Shown: positions 27,035 through 36,823 of the stretch, one piece after another | Position numbering within the stretch: position 1 is the stretch's first letter | Layout: each line of letters begins with the position of its first letter | NCBI RefSeq assembly: GCF_018987265.1 | Contig: NZ_CP076853.1 | Coordinates: forward strand, 1,054,001-1,118,000 | Origin: Rhizobium sp. WYJ-E13 | GTDB taxonomy: Bacteria; Pseudomonadota; Alphaproteobacteria; Rhizobiales; Rhizobiaceae | Direction of reading: 5' to 3' | Length of the DNA: 64,000 nt | The notes under the pieces: model-generated | The model's database searches: none | Told to the model about the DNA's origin: nothing | Seen by the model: only the letters and a program-made list of their open reading frames with translations | Translations under genes and position numbers: made by a program

Positions 27035-29878
27035 TCAGAAGAAGCCGCGGCGCTGCCACCAGCCTGCCTTCTTCGGCTTGCCTTCGCCGTCAGCCTCCGC
27101 GCTGTCGGTACGGTTCGAGGTGACCGTCGGTTCAGAAGACGAGATGTTGGAGCCGCGGTTGGCACGAGCAGGCTTTGCCTCGTCCTGTGCCGGCGCGGCG
27201 AGATCCGCAGAGGCTTCCGCTGCTTCCGGCTCGGCTTCGGCAACAGGCGCTTTGGCGACCGAGGCTTCAACGACGGGCTCTTCGACCGGCGAGGGGGCGG
27301 CGGCCTTACGGCGACCACGGCCGCGTGCCGGCTTGACCACTTCGGCAACGCTTTCGCTGCCTTCGATGGCAGCCGCCGCGGACTGACCTTCATTGGTTTC
27401 GGCCGCGATGACTTCGACCACCTCAACCTCGGTCGCAGACGTCTCTTCAGCTACGCTGTCATCGTCTTCGTCCGCGCTACCGTCTTCGGAAGCTGCGCCC
27501 TCAGCGCCTTCCTCACCACGGTTACGGCGGCCGCCACGCTTGCCGCGACGGCGGCGCTTGCGGCGCTGGGAGTCATCACCTTCGGCGCGGGTCTCTGTGG
27601 CACCTTCGGCGGCATCGCTGTCCCCTTCGCTGCCGTCGTCCTCGCCCTCTTCGCTATCGTCAGCCTCGTCGGAGACGGCATCGGCAGCGACCTGTTGCTC
27701 GACGCCCCCGTTGCGGCCGCGGCGACGGCGACGGCGCTTGCGTTTACGTCCACCTTCGCCTTCGCTCTCTGCACGGGCAGCAGGGCGCTCGGCAGCAGCG
27801 GGCTTTTCTTCCAGCTCTTCGTCTTCTTCCTCGTCATGCTCGATGACGACATCGTCATCATCGTCATCGGGGATGGCTGCGAAGTTGAAGAGGCTTTCGA
27901 TCTTGACCGGGTTTTCGACCGGCTCGCCGCGATCGATCGCGAAATGCTGTGCACCGACCGAGCCATCGGCATCGATGATGATCGCCACACCGAAGCGGTT
28001 TTCATAATCGACGATCGTCTGGCGCTTGTGGTTGAGCAGGTAGAGCGCGATGTCAGGCGTCGTGCGCACGGTGATGTTGTGCGTCGTGTTCTTCAAGAGA
28101 TATTCCTCGACGCCGCGCAGAACATGCAGGGCGACGGAGGACTGCGAACGGACGTGGCCGGTGCCGCCGCAATGCGAGCAGACCTGCGTCGTCGATTCGA
28201 GAACGGAAGCGCGGATGCGCTGGCGCGACATTTCCAGAAGGCCGAAATGCGAGATGCGGCCGACCTGGATGCGGGCGCGGTCGTTCTTCAGGCATTCCTT
28301 CAGCTTCTTCTCGACAGCGCGGTTGTTGCGCTTCTCTTCCATGTCGATGAAGTCGATAACGATGAGGCCGGCAAGGTCGCGCAGGCGAAGCTGGCGGGCG
28401 ACTTCGTCCGCTGCTTCGAGGTTCGTCTGGAGGGCCGTGTCCTCGATCGAGTGTTCGCGGGTCGAGCGACCGGAGTTGACGTCGATCGAAACCAGCGCTT
28501 CGGTCTGGTTCATGATCAGGTAACCGCCGGACTTCAGTGTCACCTGCGGCTGCAGCATGCGATCGAGTTGCGCCTCAATACCGGAGCGCGAGAAGATCGG
28601 ATGAATGTCGCGGTAGGGCTGAACCACCTTGGCGTGGCTCGGCATCAGCATCTTCATGAAGTCTTTCGCTTCACGATAGCCTTCCTCGCCGGAGACGATG
28701 ATCTCGCCGATATCCTTGTTGTAGAGGTCACGGATCGAGCGCTTGATGAGCGAGCCTTCCTCGTAGACAAGGCAGGGGGCCGTGGAGGCGAGCGTCAGCG
28801 TGCGGACGTTCTCCCACAAGCGCATAAGATATTCGAAGTCGCGCTTCACCTCGACCTTGGTGCGGTTCGCGCCGGCCGTACGCAGGATCACGCCCATGCC
28901 CTGCGGAACTTCCAGCATGCGGGCGATTTCTTTCAGCCGCTTGCGGTCCTGCGGGTTGGTGATCTTGCGGGAAATGCCACCGCCACGCGCCGTGTTCGGC
29001 ATCAAAACCGAATAGCGGCCTGCAAGCGAGAGATAGGTGGTGAGAGCCGCACCCTTGTTGCCGCGCTCTTCCTTGGCAACCTGCACCAGCAGGATCTGGC
29101 GGCGCTTGATGACTTCCTGGATACGGTACTGTTTGCGCGGCTTGCGCTGCACGCGGTCCGGAACCTCTTCCATCGCATCTTCGGCGCCGACCGATTCGAT
29201 GACTTCCTCTTCGCCGTGGTCGTCATCATCGTCATCATCGTCGTGACGACGCTTGGAAACGTCTACGTCTTCGGAAATGGCGTCCGTTTCGACCATCGCG
29301 GCCATTTCACCGCCGACCGGGCCTTCGTCGTCGTTATCGGCAACCGATGCTTCCGGCGTCGCGGTTTCCTCGGCGACAGGTTCGGCAACCTTCTTGCGGC
29401 TGCGGCGGGCGCGTGGCTTCTTGGCGGGCGCCTCTTCGCCAACGGGTGCTGCCTCTGCTGGTGCCGCTTCATCCGCCGCTGCGACTTCGGGCTGTTCGAC
29501 TGGAACGATGCCGATATCCGGCTGATCCTGCGTCGAGAGATCGACGACAGGAGCCGTCTCGACATGCTCGACATCCTCGTCGCGGCGGTGCTCCTCGGCT
29601 TCGGCGCGAAGCAGGGCCTGACGGTCGGCAAGCGGAATCTGGTAATAGTCGGGATGGATTTCGGCGAAGGCAAGGAAGCCGTGCCGGTTGCCGCCGTAAT
29701 CTACGAAAGCGGCCTGCAGCGAGGGCTCGACCCTCGTTACTTTTGCAAGATAGATGTTGCCGCGAATCTGCTTCTTGTGCTGCGACTCGAAGTCAAATTC
29801 CTCTATGCGGTTCCCGCGAACGACAACGACGCGCGTCTCTTCCTCGTGAGACGCATCGATAAGCATTTTGTCTGCCAT
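27035..29878 (-). CDS. rne: Ribonuclease E
   Basis: Endoribonuclease that starts mRNA decay and processes rRNA/tRNA, and scaffolds the degradosome. 947 residues: N-terminal S1 domain interrupted by an insertion of acidic and Ala/Glu/Pro-rich sequence (about 90-230, as in alphaproteobacteria), the catalytic core with metal-binding aspartates in ALVSIDVNSGRSTRE and IVIDFIDMEEKRNN, the zinc link VCSHCGGTGH, then a disordered C-terminal third of alternating acidic and Arg-rich blocks (RKRKRRRRRRGRNG, RRKRRRRGKRGGRRNRG) likely binding RNA. The acidic/basic repeats give a long false antisense frame. Confidence 0.96.
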   Translation of the reverse strand: MADKMLIDASHEEETRVVVVRGNRIEEFDFESQHKKQIRGNIYLAKVTRVEPSLQAAFVDYGGNRHGFLAFAEIHPDYYQIPLADRQALLRAEAEEHRRDEDVEHVETAPVVDLSTQDQPDIGIVPVEQPEVAAADEAAPAEAAPVGEEAPAKKPRARRSRKKVAEPVAEETATPEASVADNDDEGPVGGEMAAMVETDAISEDVDVSKRRHDDDDDDDDHGEEEVIESVGAEDAMEEVPDRVQRKPRKQYRIQEVIKRRQILLVQVAKEERGNKGAALTTYLSLAGRYSVLMPNTARGGGISRKITNPQDRKRLKEIARMLEVPQGMGVILRTAGANRTKVEVKRDFEYLMRLWENVRTLTLASTAPCLVYEEGSLIKRSIRDLYNKDIGEIIVSGEEGYREAKDFMKMLMPSHAKVVQPYRDIHPIFSRSGIEAQLDRMLQPQVTLKSGGYLIMNQTEALVSIDVNSGRSTREHSIEDTALQTNLEAADEVARQLRLRDLAGLIVIDFIDMEEKRNNRAVEKKLKECLKNDRARIQVGRISHFGLLEMSRQRIRASVLESTTQVCSHCGGTGHVRSQSSVALHVLRGVEEYLLKNTTHNITVRTTPDIALYLLNHKRQTIVDYENRFGVAIIIDADGSVGAQHFAIDRGEPVENPVKIESLFNFAAIPDDDDDDVVIEHDEEEDEELEEKPAAAERPAARAESEGEGGRKRKRRRRRRGRNGGVEQQVAADAVSDEADDSEEGEDDGSEGDSDAAEGATETRAEGDDSQRRKRRRRGKRGGRRNRGEEGAEGAASEDGSADEDDDSVAEETSATEVEVVEVIAAETNEGQSAAAAIEGSESVAEVVKPARGRGRRKAAAPSPVEEPVVEASVAKAPVAEAEPEAAEASADLAAPAQDEAKPARANRGSNISSSEPTVTSNRTDSAEADGEGKPKKAGWWQRRGFF

Positions 29879-30510
29879 GTAAGCTGAGCTCCTCGGCGAG
29901 GCCGCGAGAGCGCATTCCCGACTGCTATTGACACAGAAAGAATGCGGTCCGCCGTGGCCGCGCCGGATAATGAAAGTCGCGATTGGTGCGGGGGAGAGGG
30001 CAGCAGCCAGACCGCAAGCGGAACAGTTTCGTTCCGGGGCCTGTACACTTCAGATAAAACCTGCTGCGAAACCATCAACAACCAAGCGTGATCGACAATG
30101 ACGAAGACCCATTTCGGGTCCGATGAGTTTGCTCCCTGAGAGCGTGGTGGCTGATCCACCGATGAAATCCCAGCATGAAGCCGGAAAATCAGGATCCAGT
30201 TCCCGGGTGGAAATGCATTCGACGGCGGACGATTACCGGTTGTGGCGCCAGGTCCAGGGGCCGGCTGGCTGCCTCGCGGCGACTCTATCCCGTCAACACT
30301 TCTACCCTGAAATTCCTTGTATGTTTTCTCTGTCACAATAGCAAGGGAAAAGCCAAATGTGCCATAATATTGATGGATTTCGTATCGCATAAACTCCTGG
30401 GGGATAAGCGATCCTGATTCGCGGGTCGGTGTATGCGCGCTCGCCTCTGGCGGGAGTGCGCCGTGGCGACGCAGGGTCCATCGCAGCAATAAATAGGGTG
30501 TGGCGGGCTA
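29879..30510. other. Divergent rne / amiC intergenic region
   Basis: 632 bases without a supported gene, separating two divergent starts. Short frames exist (for example 30123-30341 plus) but lack ribosome-binding sites and protein-like composition. It must hold both promoters and probably a long rne 5' leader, since rne mRNAs of other bacteria are autoregulated through their leaders. On the minus strand a weak TTGTTG, 17 bases, TTTATC pair lies near 30070. An in-frame stop at 30490 fixes the amiC start at 30511. Confidence 0.45.
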
Positions 30511-31761
30511 TTGTTTAAGAGGTTCTGGGTCGCGGCGGGGTTGTCCGCAGGGCGAAAACTGGGATTTGCGGCGTGGCTTTTCGCCTTTGCTGCGCTTTGC
30601 ACGGTTCCGGGCAGCGCAGCCGGTGCAAAGGATTCCCTGCTGGCTTATGGAGCGCGCATCGTCGGCGACGATGCCAGAACCCGCATCGTCATCGATTTCG
30701 ACCGCGAGCCGCGTTTCTCCGTCCACTACATCGCCAATCCCGAGCGTATTGTCGTCGACCTGCCGGCAACGGCCTTTGGTTTCCCAGCCAAGGACCTCGA
30801 AGCCCGCGGCCTCTTCAAGGACATCCGCTACGGTGCCATGGACGAGGGGAGCGCCCGCATTGTATTGACGGCGGCACGCCCGGTCCAACTCGCACTCGCA
30901 AAGGTACAGACGGATGAGAACGGCGGCGGTCACCGGCTGGTGCTCGATGCCGAGATGATCGACAAACAGAAATTCGCCGAACTGGTGAAGACTCAGTCCT
31001 GGACCGATCAGGCCAGTGCAGCGCAGACGACGAGCGCCATTCCCCAGCCAGAAAAGACCGTGCCGGGAGATTTCGTCATTGCCGTCGATGCCGGCCACGG
31101 CGGTATCGACACGGGCGCTATCGGCGTCGATACGAAGACCGAGGAAAAGCAGGTGACGCTTGCCTTCGCCAAGGCGCTCGCCGACCGCCTGAACAAGGAG
31201 CCGGGCATCAAGGCTTTCCTGACGCGCGACAGTGACGAATTCCTGTCGCTCTCGCAGCGCGTGCTCATCGCTCGGCAGAACCACGCCGGTCTCTTCATTT
31301 CCCTGCATGCCGATACGCTGAAGCAAAAGGACATTCGCGGCGCGACTGTCTACACGATTTCCGACAAAGCCTCGGACAAGCTCGCCGCCGATCTCGCCGA
31401 ACGCGAAAATCTGTCCGACCAGATCGCCGGCAAGGAAACGGTCGCCGAGCCGCCGGAAGTCGCCGATATCCTCCTCGACCTGACGCGGCGCGAGACGCAG
31501 GCTTTCTCGATCTCGCTCGCCGAAAGCGTACTCGCTTCCTTCAAGGATCAGGTTAGCACGATCAACAATCCGCACCGTCATGCAGGCTTTCGTGTGCTGC
31601 AGGCGCCCGACGTCCCCTCGATCCTGCTCGAACTCGGCTTCCTCTCCAACGTCGACGACGAGAAGCTCCTGCTCGATGAGGGCTGGCGCGGAAAGATAAC
31701 CGATCTTTTGACCGATGCGGTGAAGCGTTACCGCACACGCCTTATGGCCAACGGCGGCTGA
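30511..31761 (+). CDS. amiC: N-acetylmuramoyl-L-alanine amidase (AMIN + Amidase_3)
   Basis: Zinc amidase cutting stem peptides from glycan, needed for daughter-cell separation. 416 residues starting at TTG 30511; an in-frame stop at 30490 excludes a longer form. N-terminal hydrophobic signal (about 16-38, ending SAAGA), AMIN domain about 45-150 for septal targeting, and Amidase_3 domain about 190-410 with zinc ligands in VDAGHGGIDTGAIG, the later SLHADT histidine and the catalytic glutamate in LLELGFLSN. mrcA follows 259 bases downstream. Confidence 0.93.
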   Translation: MFKRFWVAAGLSAGRKLGFAAWLFAFAALCTVPGSAAGAKDSLLAYGARIVGDDARTRIVIDFDREPRFSVHYIANPERIVVDLPATAFGFPAKDLEARGLFKDIRYGAMDEGSARIVLTAARPVQLALAKVQTDENGGGHRLVLDAEMIDKQKFAELVKTQSWTDQASAAQTTSAIPQPEKTVPGDFVIAVDAGHGGIDTGAIGVDTKTEEKQVTLAFAKALADRLNKEPGIKAFLTRDSDEFLSLSQRVLIARQNHAGLFISLHADTLKQKDIRGATVYTISDKASDKLAADLAERENLSDQIAGKETVAEPPEVADILLDLTRRETQAFSISLAESVLASFKDQVSTINNPHRHAGFRVLQAPDVPSILLELGFLSNVDDEKLLLDEGWRGKITDLLTDAVKRYRTRLMANGG

Positions 31762-32020
31762 ACCAGGCGTTGCCCGGAAGCGACACCCAGGCCTAAACCG
31801 GACCTCTTGGCGGAAGGGAAAGGCAAAGTGGTGGGGCGAGCCCTATTTTGCTCACATTCACGCCGTTACTCCGGTCTATATGTTTCGCACATATGTGAGA
31901 CGGAATCGTCTTGTGGCGCCAGCGCGCATGGAGTAAGCCGCGCAACGTGCAAACCAGCATCGTCTATGCGATTGTAGCGGCTGCGCCGATCAGAGATTAG
32001 AAGTACCGGTAGCTGAAAAT

Positions 32021-34468
32021 ATGGTTAGACTTCTTGGATATTTCTTCGGAATAGCGTGCGTCGGTTTCCTGGGCGCTGCGGCTGTCGTCGCCGTCTATCT
32101 TGGCAGCGTCACGAAGGATCTTCCGGACTACGCCGTTTTGAGCAGCTATGAGCCGCCGGTTACGACGCGAGTCCATGCCGGCAACGGCGCGCTGATGGCC
32201 GAATATGCCAAGCAGCGGCGCTTGTTCCTACCGATCCAGGCCGTGCCCGACCGCGTGAAGGCGGCCTTCCTTTCGGCCGAAGACAAGAATTTCTACCAGC
32301 ATCCGGGTATCGATATCACTGGTTTCATGCGCGCGGTGGTTGCCTATCTGACCGGCGGTCCGACGCAGGGCGGTTCGACCATCACCCAGCAGGTGGCCAA
32401 GAACTTCCTGCTGTCGAGCGAACAGACCATGGAGCGTAAGGCCAAGGAAGCGATCCTATCCTTCCGCATCGAGCAGGCCTACAGCAAGGACAAGATTCTC
32501 GAGCTTTATCTGAACGAGATTTTCTTTGGCCTGAATTCTTACGGCGTTGCCAGCGCTTCCCTGACCTATTTCAACAAGTCCGTCAGTGAACTGACCATTG
32601 CCGAGGCGGCCTATCTCGCCTCGCTGCCGAAGGGGCCGGCCAACTACCATCCGTTCCGCCATCCCGATGCCGCCATAACGCGCCGTAACTGGGTCATCGA
32701 TCGCATGGTTGAAAATGGCTATGTAAGCCAGAGCGATGGCGAGGACGCCAAGAAGCAGCCGCTCGGCGTTACCGCCCGCAACAGCGGCTCATCTCTTTTT
32801 GCCTCCGATTATTTCGCCGAAGCCGTCCGTCGCCAGCTCATCGACCAGTATGGCGAAAAGGCGCTCTATGAGGGCGGCCTTTCGGTGCGCACCTCGCTCG
32901 ATCCGCAGATGCAGCTTGAGGCCAGAAAGGCGCTGCAGGACGGCTTGATCACCTATGACGAGCGTCGCGGTTTCCACGGTCCGATCAAGCAGATCAGCAC
33001 GTCTGGCGACTGGGGTCCGCCGCTCGCCGAAGTACCAGCTCTCTCCGACGTGCCGGAATGGCGCCTTGCGGTCGTGCTTGCCGTTTCCAGTGAGGCTGTC
33101 GACATCGGCCTCCAGCCGCCGAAGGATGGAGGCGGCAAGGTTGCGGCCGTACGTGAGCGTGGCACGATTGCCGCCAAGGACATGCAGTGGGCATTCCGCT
33201 CCGCCGGTGGTGACCGCAAGACCACGAAATCGCCGGTCGGCGCCGTCTCGGCAGGTGATGTCGTCTATGTCGAGCGTCTCGGCGGCGACGGTTCGACCTC
33301 CTATCGTCTGCGCCAGCCACCGAAAGTGCAGGGCGGTCTCGTCGCCATGGACCCGAAGACAGGCCGCGTTCTCGCCATGGTCGGCGGCTTCTCCTATGCC
33401 CAGTCGGAATTCAACCGTGCCACCCAGGCGATGCGCCAGCCGGGTTCTTCCTTCAAGCCCTTCGTTTACGCTGCCGCGATGGACAACGGCTACACGCCGG
33501 CCTCGGTCATCATGGACGCGCCGATCGAGATCGTTTCGGGCGGTCAGGTCTGGAAGCCGGAAAACTATGGCGGTGAAGTCGGCGGCCCCTCGACGCTCCG
33601 CTCCGGCATCGAGAATTCGCGCAACCTGATGACGGTGCGCCTCGCCAACGATCTCGGCATGAATATCGTCGCCGAATATGCCGAGCGCTTCGGCATCTAC
33701 GACAAGATGGCGCCGCTGCTCGCCATGTCGCTCGGCTCGGGTGAAACGACGGTACTGCGCATGGTTTCGGCCTATTCAGTCATCGCCAATGGCGGCAAGC
33801 AGATCAAGCCGACGCTGATCGACCGTATCCAGGACCGTTACGGCAAGACGATCTTCAAGCATGAGGAACGTCTTTGCGAAGGCTGCAATGCTGGCGACTG
33901 GCAGAGCCAGGACGAGCCCAACATCGTCGACAACCGCGAGCAGGTTCTCGATCCGATGACCTCCTACCAGATCACCTCAATGATGCAGGGCGTCATCCAG
34001 CGCGGTACCGCTGCCGGCAAGATCGATCTTTCGGGCCGCGACGTTGCCGGCAAGACCGGCACGACCAACGATGAGAAGGATGCCTGGTTCGTCGGCTTCA
34101 CGCCGGATCTGGTCGCAGGCCTCTACATGGGCTTTGATACGCCGGCTCCGCTCGGCCGCGGCGGCACGGGTGGCGGTCTCTCGGCGCCGATCTTCAACGA
34201 ATTCATGCAGGCGGCTGTCAAGGACATGCCTGAGTCCAAATTCGTGGTCCCGGCCGGAATGAACATGATCGCGATCAACCGCAAGACCGGCATGGCGGCT
34301 GTCGATGGGGATCCAGGCACCATCATCGAAGCCTTCAAGCCAGGCACCGGCCCGGCCGACAGCCTCTCCGTCATCGGCATGGACGGCACGATGGCGCCGG
34401 AAGAAATCCTGCGCACGTCACCGCAGGCAAACCAGGCAGTCCAGACCAACACGCCCGGCCTGTTCTGA
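32021..34468 (+). CDS. mrcA: Penicillin-binding protein 1A (bifunctional peptidoglycan synthase)
   Basis: 815 residues, anchored by an N-terminal helix (about 3-27). Glycosyltransferase domain about 60-235 with the catalytic glutamate motif SAEDKNFYQHPGID and QGGSTITQQVAKN. An OB-like insertion follows at about 310-430. The transpeptidase domain has the SxxK motif in GSSFKPF, the SRN motif in ENSRNLM and KTGTTND. It polymerises and cross-links peptidoglycan, and in Rhizobiales PBP1A is the main synthase of polar growth. The upstream amiC is a logical partner. Confidence 0.96.
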   Translation: MVRLLGYFFGIACVGFLGAAAVVAVYLGSVTKDLPDYAVLSSYEPPVTTRVHAGNGALMAEYAKQRRLFLPIQAVPDRVKAAFLSAEDKNFYQHPGIDITGFMRAVVAYLTGGPTQGGSTITQQVAKNFLLSSEQTMERKAKEAILSFRIEQAYSKDKILELYLNEIFFGLNSYGVASASLTYFNKSVSELTIAEAAYLASLPKGPANYHPFRHPDAAITRRNWVIDRMVENGYVSQSDGEDAKKQPLGVTARNSGSSLFASDYFAEAVRRQLIDQYGEKALYEGGLSVRTSLDPQMQLEARKALQDGLITYDERRGFHGPIKQISTSGDWGPPLAEVPALSDVPEWRLAVVLAVSSEAVDIGLQPPKDGGGKVAAVRERGTIAAKDMQWAFRSAGGDRKTTKSPVGAVSAGDVVYVERLGGDGSTSYRLRQPPKVQGGLVAMDPKTGRVLAMVGGFSYAQSEFNRATQAMRQPGSSFKPFVYAAAMDNGYTPASVIMDAPIEIVSGGQVWKPENYGGEVGGPSTLRSGIENSRNLMTVRLANDLGMNIVAEYAERFGIYDKMAPLLAMSLGSGETTVLRMVSAYSVIANGGKQIKPTLIDRIQDRYGKTIFKHEERLCEGCNAGDWQSQDEPNIVDNREQVLDPMTSYQITSMMQGVIQRGTAAGKIDLSGRDVAGKTGTTNDEKDAWFVGFTPDLVAGLYMGFDTPAPLGRGGTGGGLSAPIFNEFMQAAVKDMPESKFVVPAGMNMIAINRKTGMAAVDGDPGTIIEAFKPGTGPADSLSVIGMDGTMAPEEILRTSPQANQAVQTNTPGLF

Positions 34469-34588
34469 TCACAACCGATTTCCATTGCGCCCGCCACGGC
34501 TCTTTACATCCGCGGCGGGCGTCTCTATGTCACCAGCCTTACAGAATACCCGGGCACTCACAGAATACCGAAGCAAAGAAGCAGGAAA

Positions 34589-35720
34589 ATGCGAGCGGAA
34601 ATCCAGAACGTAGTCGATGAAACCAAGCAGGCTATCACCCTGCTGAGGAGGCATCTTTGACTGGGACCAGGCGGTAAGACGACTGGACTGGTTGAACAAC
34701 AAGGCAGAGGATCCCAACCTCTGGAACGATGCGCAGGAAGCCCAGAAGCTGATGCGCGAGCGCCAGCAGCTCGATGACGGCATCAATGGCGTCAGGTCGC
34801 TGGAGCAGCAGCTTTCCGACAATATCGAGCTTGTCGAACTCGGCGAGGAAGAGGGCGATGAGAGCATTGTCAAGGAAGCCGAGGACGCGCTGAAAGGCCT
34901 GCAGGCCGAGGCCGCCCGCCGACAGGTCGAAGCCATGCTGTCAGGCGAGGCCGACGGCAACGACACCTATCTGGAAGTCCATTCCGGCGCAGGCGGCACG
35001 GAAAGCCAGGACTGGGCGAACATGCTCTTGCGCATGTATACCCGCTGGGCTGAGCGCCAGCGCTTCAAGGTCGAGCTCATGGAGGTGCATGACGGCGAAG
35101 AAGCCGGCATCAAGTCCGCGACCCTGCTGGTCAAGGGCCACAATGCCTATGGCTGGCTGAAGACGGAATCGGGCGTGCACCGCCTCGTGCGCATCTCGCC
35201 TTATGACAGCAATGCGCGCCGCCATACCTCGTTCTCGTCGATCTGGGTCTATCCTGTCGTCGATGACTCGATCAACATCGAGATCAATGAAAGCGATTGC
35301 CGTATCGATACCTACCGCTCGTCGGGTGCCGGCGGCCAGCACGTCAACACGACGGACTCGGCCGTACGTATCACCCACATTCCGACCGGTATCGTCGTCG
35401 CCTGCCAGCAGGAACGCTCACAGCATAAGAACCGCGCCAAGGCCTGGGAAATGCTGCGTGCCCGCATGTATGAAGCCGAACTGAAGAAGCGCGAAGAGGC
35501 CGCAAACGCCGAAGCCGCCTCCAAGACGGATATCGGCTGGGGCCACCAGATCCGCTCCTACGTTCTGCAGCCCTACCAGCTCGTGAAGGACCTGCGTACC
35601 GGCGTTACAAGCACTGCTCCCGATGACGTGCTCGATGGCGATCTGAACGAATTCATGGAAGCAGCACTTGCTCACCGCATCAGCGGCGCAGCCGATGCTG
35701 TCGTCGATGACGTCGACTGA
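34589..35720 (+). CDS. prfB: Peptide chain release factor 2, with programmed +1 frameshift
   Basis: Releases protein at UGA and UAA stops. Translation starts at ATG 34589 and reads 23 codons to an in-frame TGA at 34658-34660, set in the context CTT-TGA-C. An internal Shine-Dalgarno AGGAGG lies six bases from the CTT codon. A +1 slip moves reading to frame 34659-35720, giving about 376 residues, the usual RF2 size. The GGQ motif is SGAGGQHVN; the anticodon-like tripeptide reads SPY ([12 protein letters not shown]) where E. coli has SPF. The frameshift is autoregulatory: low RF2 favours slipping. Confidence 0.95.
34649..34660 (+). promoter_or_regulatory. RF2 frameshift site
   Basis: AGGAGG at 34647-34652, then CAT, the slippery codon CTT (34655-34657) and the in-frame TGA (34658-34660) followed by C. 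This reproduces the E. coli prfB arrangement (Shine-Dalgarno, CUU UGA C). Confidence 0.92.
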
Positions 35721-35743
35721 TCGGCAAAGACAGACCTGAAATA

Positions 35744-35775
35744 GAGAGCTCCGGAAACGGGGCTTTTTCTTTTTC
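35744..35775 (+). terminator. Intrinsic terminator of prfB
   Basis: Stem AGCTCC/GGGGCT with a GGAAAC loop followed by TTTTTCTTTTT, 25 bases after the prfB stop. Confidence 0.75.
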
Positions 35776-36793
35776 AGACGTCCGCAGAAATGTCGGTTCC
35801 GTGAAAGAACGCACCCGATAGTTCGGCGATCTCCTCGTGGACATCAGCACGTTCAATACCCGCCGGATCGGTAAACAGGAGCTCTGCAAAGGAGAGCCCC
35901 AATGCCGTGCCTTCCGGCAGGAAGATATAATGCCCAAGACCGCCCGGAAGGATTTTCAAGGTGCTTCGATCAAGCCGCGCATGCAGCCATGACGAACATT
36001 CTTCGGGCGGGGCCGTGTTGTCGGCATCGCCGACCAGAATGAGGGCAGGCTTGCGGATGGCTTTCAGGCTCTCCTCGCTGAAGCAGCGGATAGAGCGACC
36101 GGGCGCGCAGACCAGCGCGGCCTTGATTCTGTTGTCGCGATAGGATCGCGACATCCGCGACCATGATTCGCGAAATGCCGTGCTCGTGCGGAGCAGCGAC
36201 GGGATATGATCGGCGAGGTCGGGAAATTCCCTCGGGCCGCGCGGCCCTCCGGGTTTCAGCCTGGATTGTTCGAACTGCGAGAATTGAGCGACAGCACCGA
36301 GAAGCAGCATCACCGTATAAGCGCCAGCTGAAAATCCGGCAGCGAACACGCTGTCCGTATCGAGCTGTCCGGCCAGATCGCCCTGCCAGTCTTTTCGGCG
36401 GTCGAGCATGAAGCTCAGATCGGGCGCGCGCTCCCAGAGACAGGCAAAACCCTCAGCGCGATAAGCTTCGCCGCCGGTATTGCCATGATGGTCGACGCCG
36501 AGAGCGATAAAACCACGATCGACCAGACGGCGGGCGAGCCATTCCAGCCCGGCTGCCGAGCCGCCGGTACCATGCGACAGCAGGACCAGCGGATAAGATT
36601 TCGGCGCCGGCCGGATGGGTGCATCGCGGGCGACCGCGGCCCTCCGGAACCAGCTTCGTCCCGGAATTTCGGTTTCAAACGAGCCCTCGGCTGCCGGATA
36701 CCACAGGGACCAGCGGACAGGTCTTAGGCCGGTCCCATCCCAGTCCGGCCGCGTCTCGTCGTGGAGAACGCCTTCGCGAAAGCCGAGTCTCAT
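35774..36793 (-). CDS. Alpha/beta hydrolase (dienelactone-hydrolase / PAF-acetylhydrolase-like)
   Basis: 339 residues of the alpha/beta hydrolase fold. The oxyanion-hole region LVLLSHGTGGSAAG is followed by the nucleophile elbow GFSAGAY (serine near 153), a late acid in LILVGDADNTAPPEE and the catalytic histidine probably in GLGHYIF. No signal peptide is evident. Substrate unknown; this type is often annotated as a predicted dienelactone hydrolase. It is the third gene after nadK and a small secreted protein, 30 bases downstream of the latter. Confidence 0.8.
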   Translation of the reverse strand: MRLGFREGVLHDETRPDWDGTGLRPVRWSLWYPAAEGSFETEIPGRSWFRRAAVARDAPIRPAPKSYPLVLLSHGTGGSAAGLEWLARRLVDRGFIALGVDHHGNTGGEAYRAEGFACLWERAPDLSFMLDRRKDWQGDLAGQLDTDSVFAAGFSAGAYTVMLLLGAVAQFSQFEQSRLKPGGPRGPREFPDLADHIPSLLRTSTAFRESWSRMSRSYRDNRIKAALVCAPGRSIRCFSEESLKAIRKPALILVGDADNTAPPEECSSWLHARLDRSTLKILPGGLGHYIFLPEGTALGLSFAELLFTDPAGIERADVHEEIAELSGAFFHGTDISADV

Positions 36794-36823
36794 GGTTTAG
36801 CCCCGATAAATAGCCTGCGACGC

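Noticed and set aside
27008..29887. Plus-strand frame of 959 codons opposite rne
   Set aside because: Arises from repeated acidic and Arg-rich codons of RNase E; hydrophobic low-complexity translation without membrane-protein organisation.
30123..30417. Two overlapping short plus-strand frames upstream of amiC
   Set aside because: No Shine-Dalgarno site, atypical composition, and the region is expected to be regulatory.
32789..32977. Short antisense frames inside mrcA and similar ones in other genes
   Set aside because: Typical GC-rich shadows, no independent evidence.
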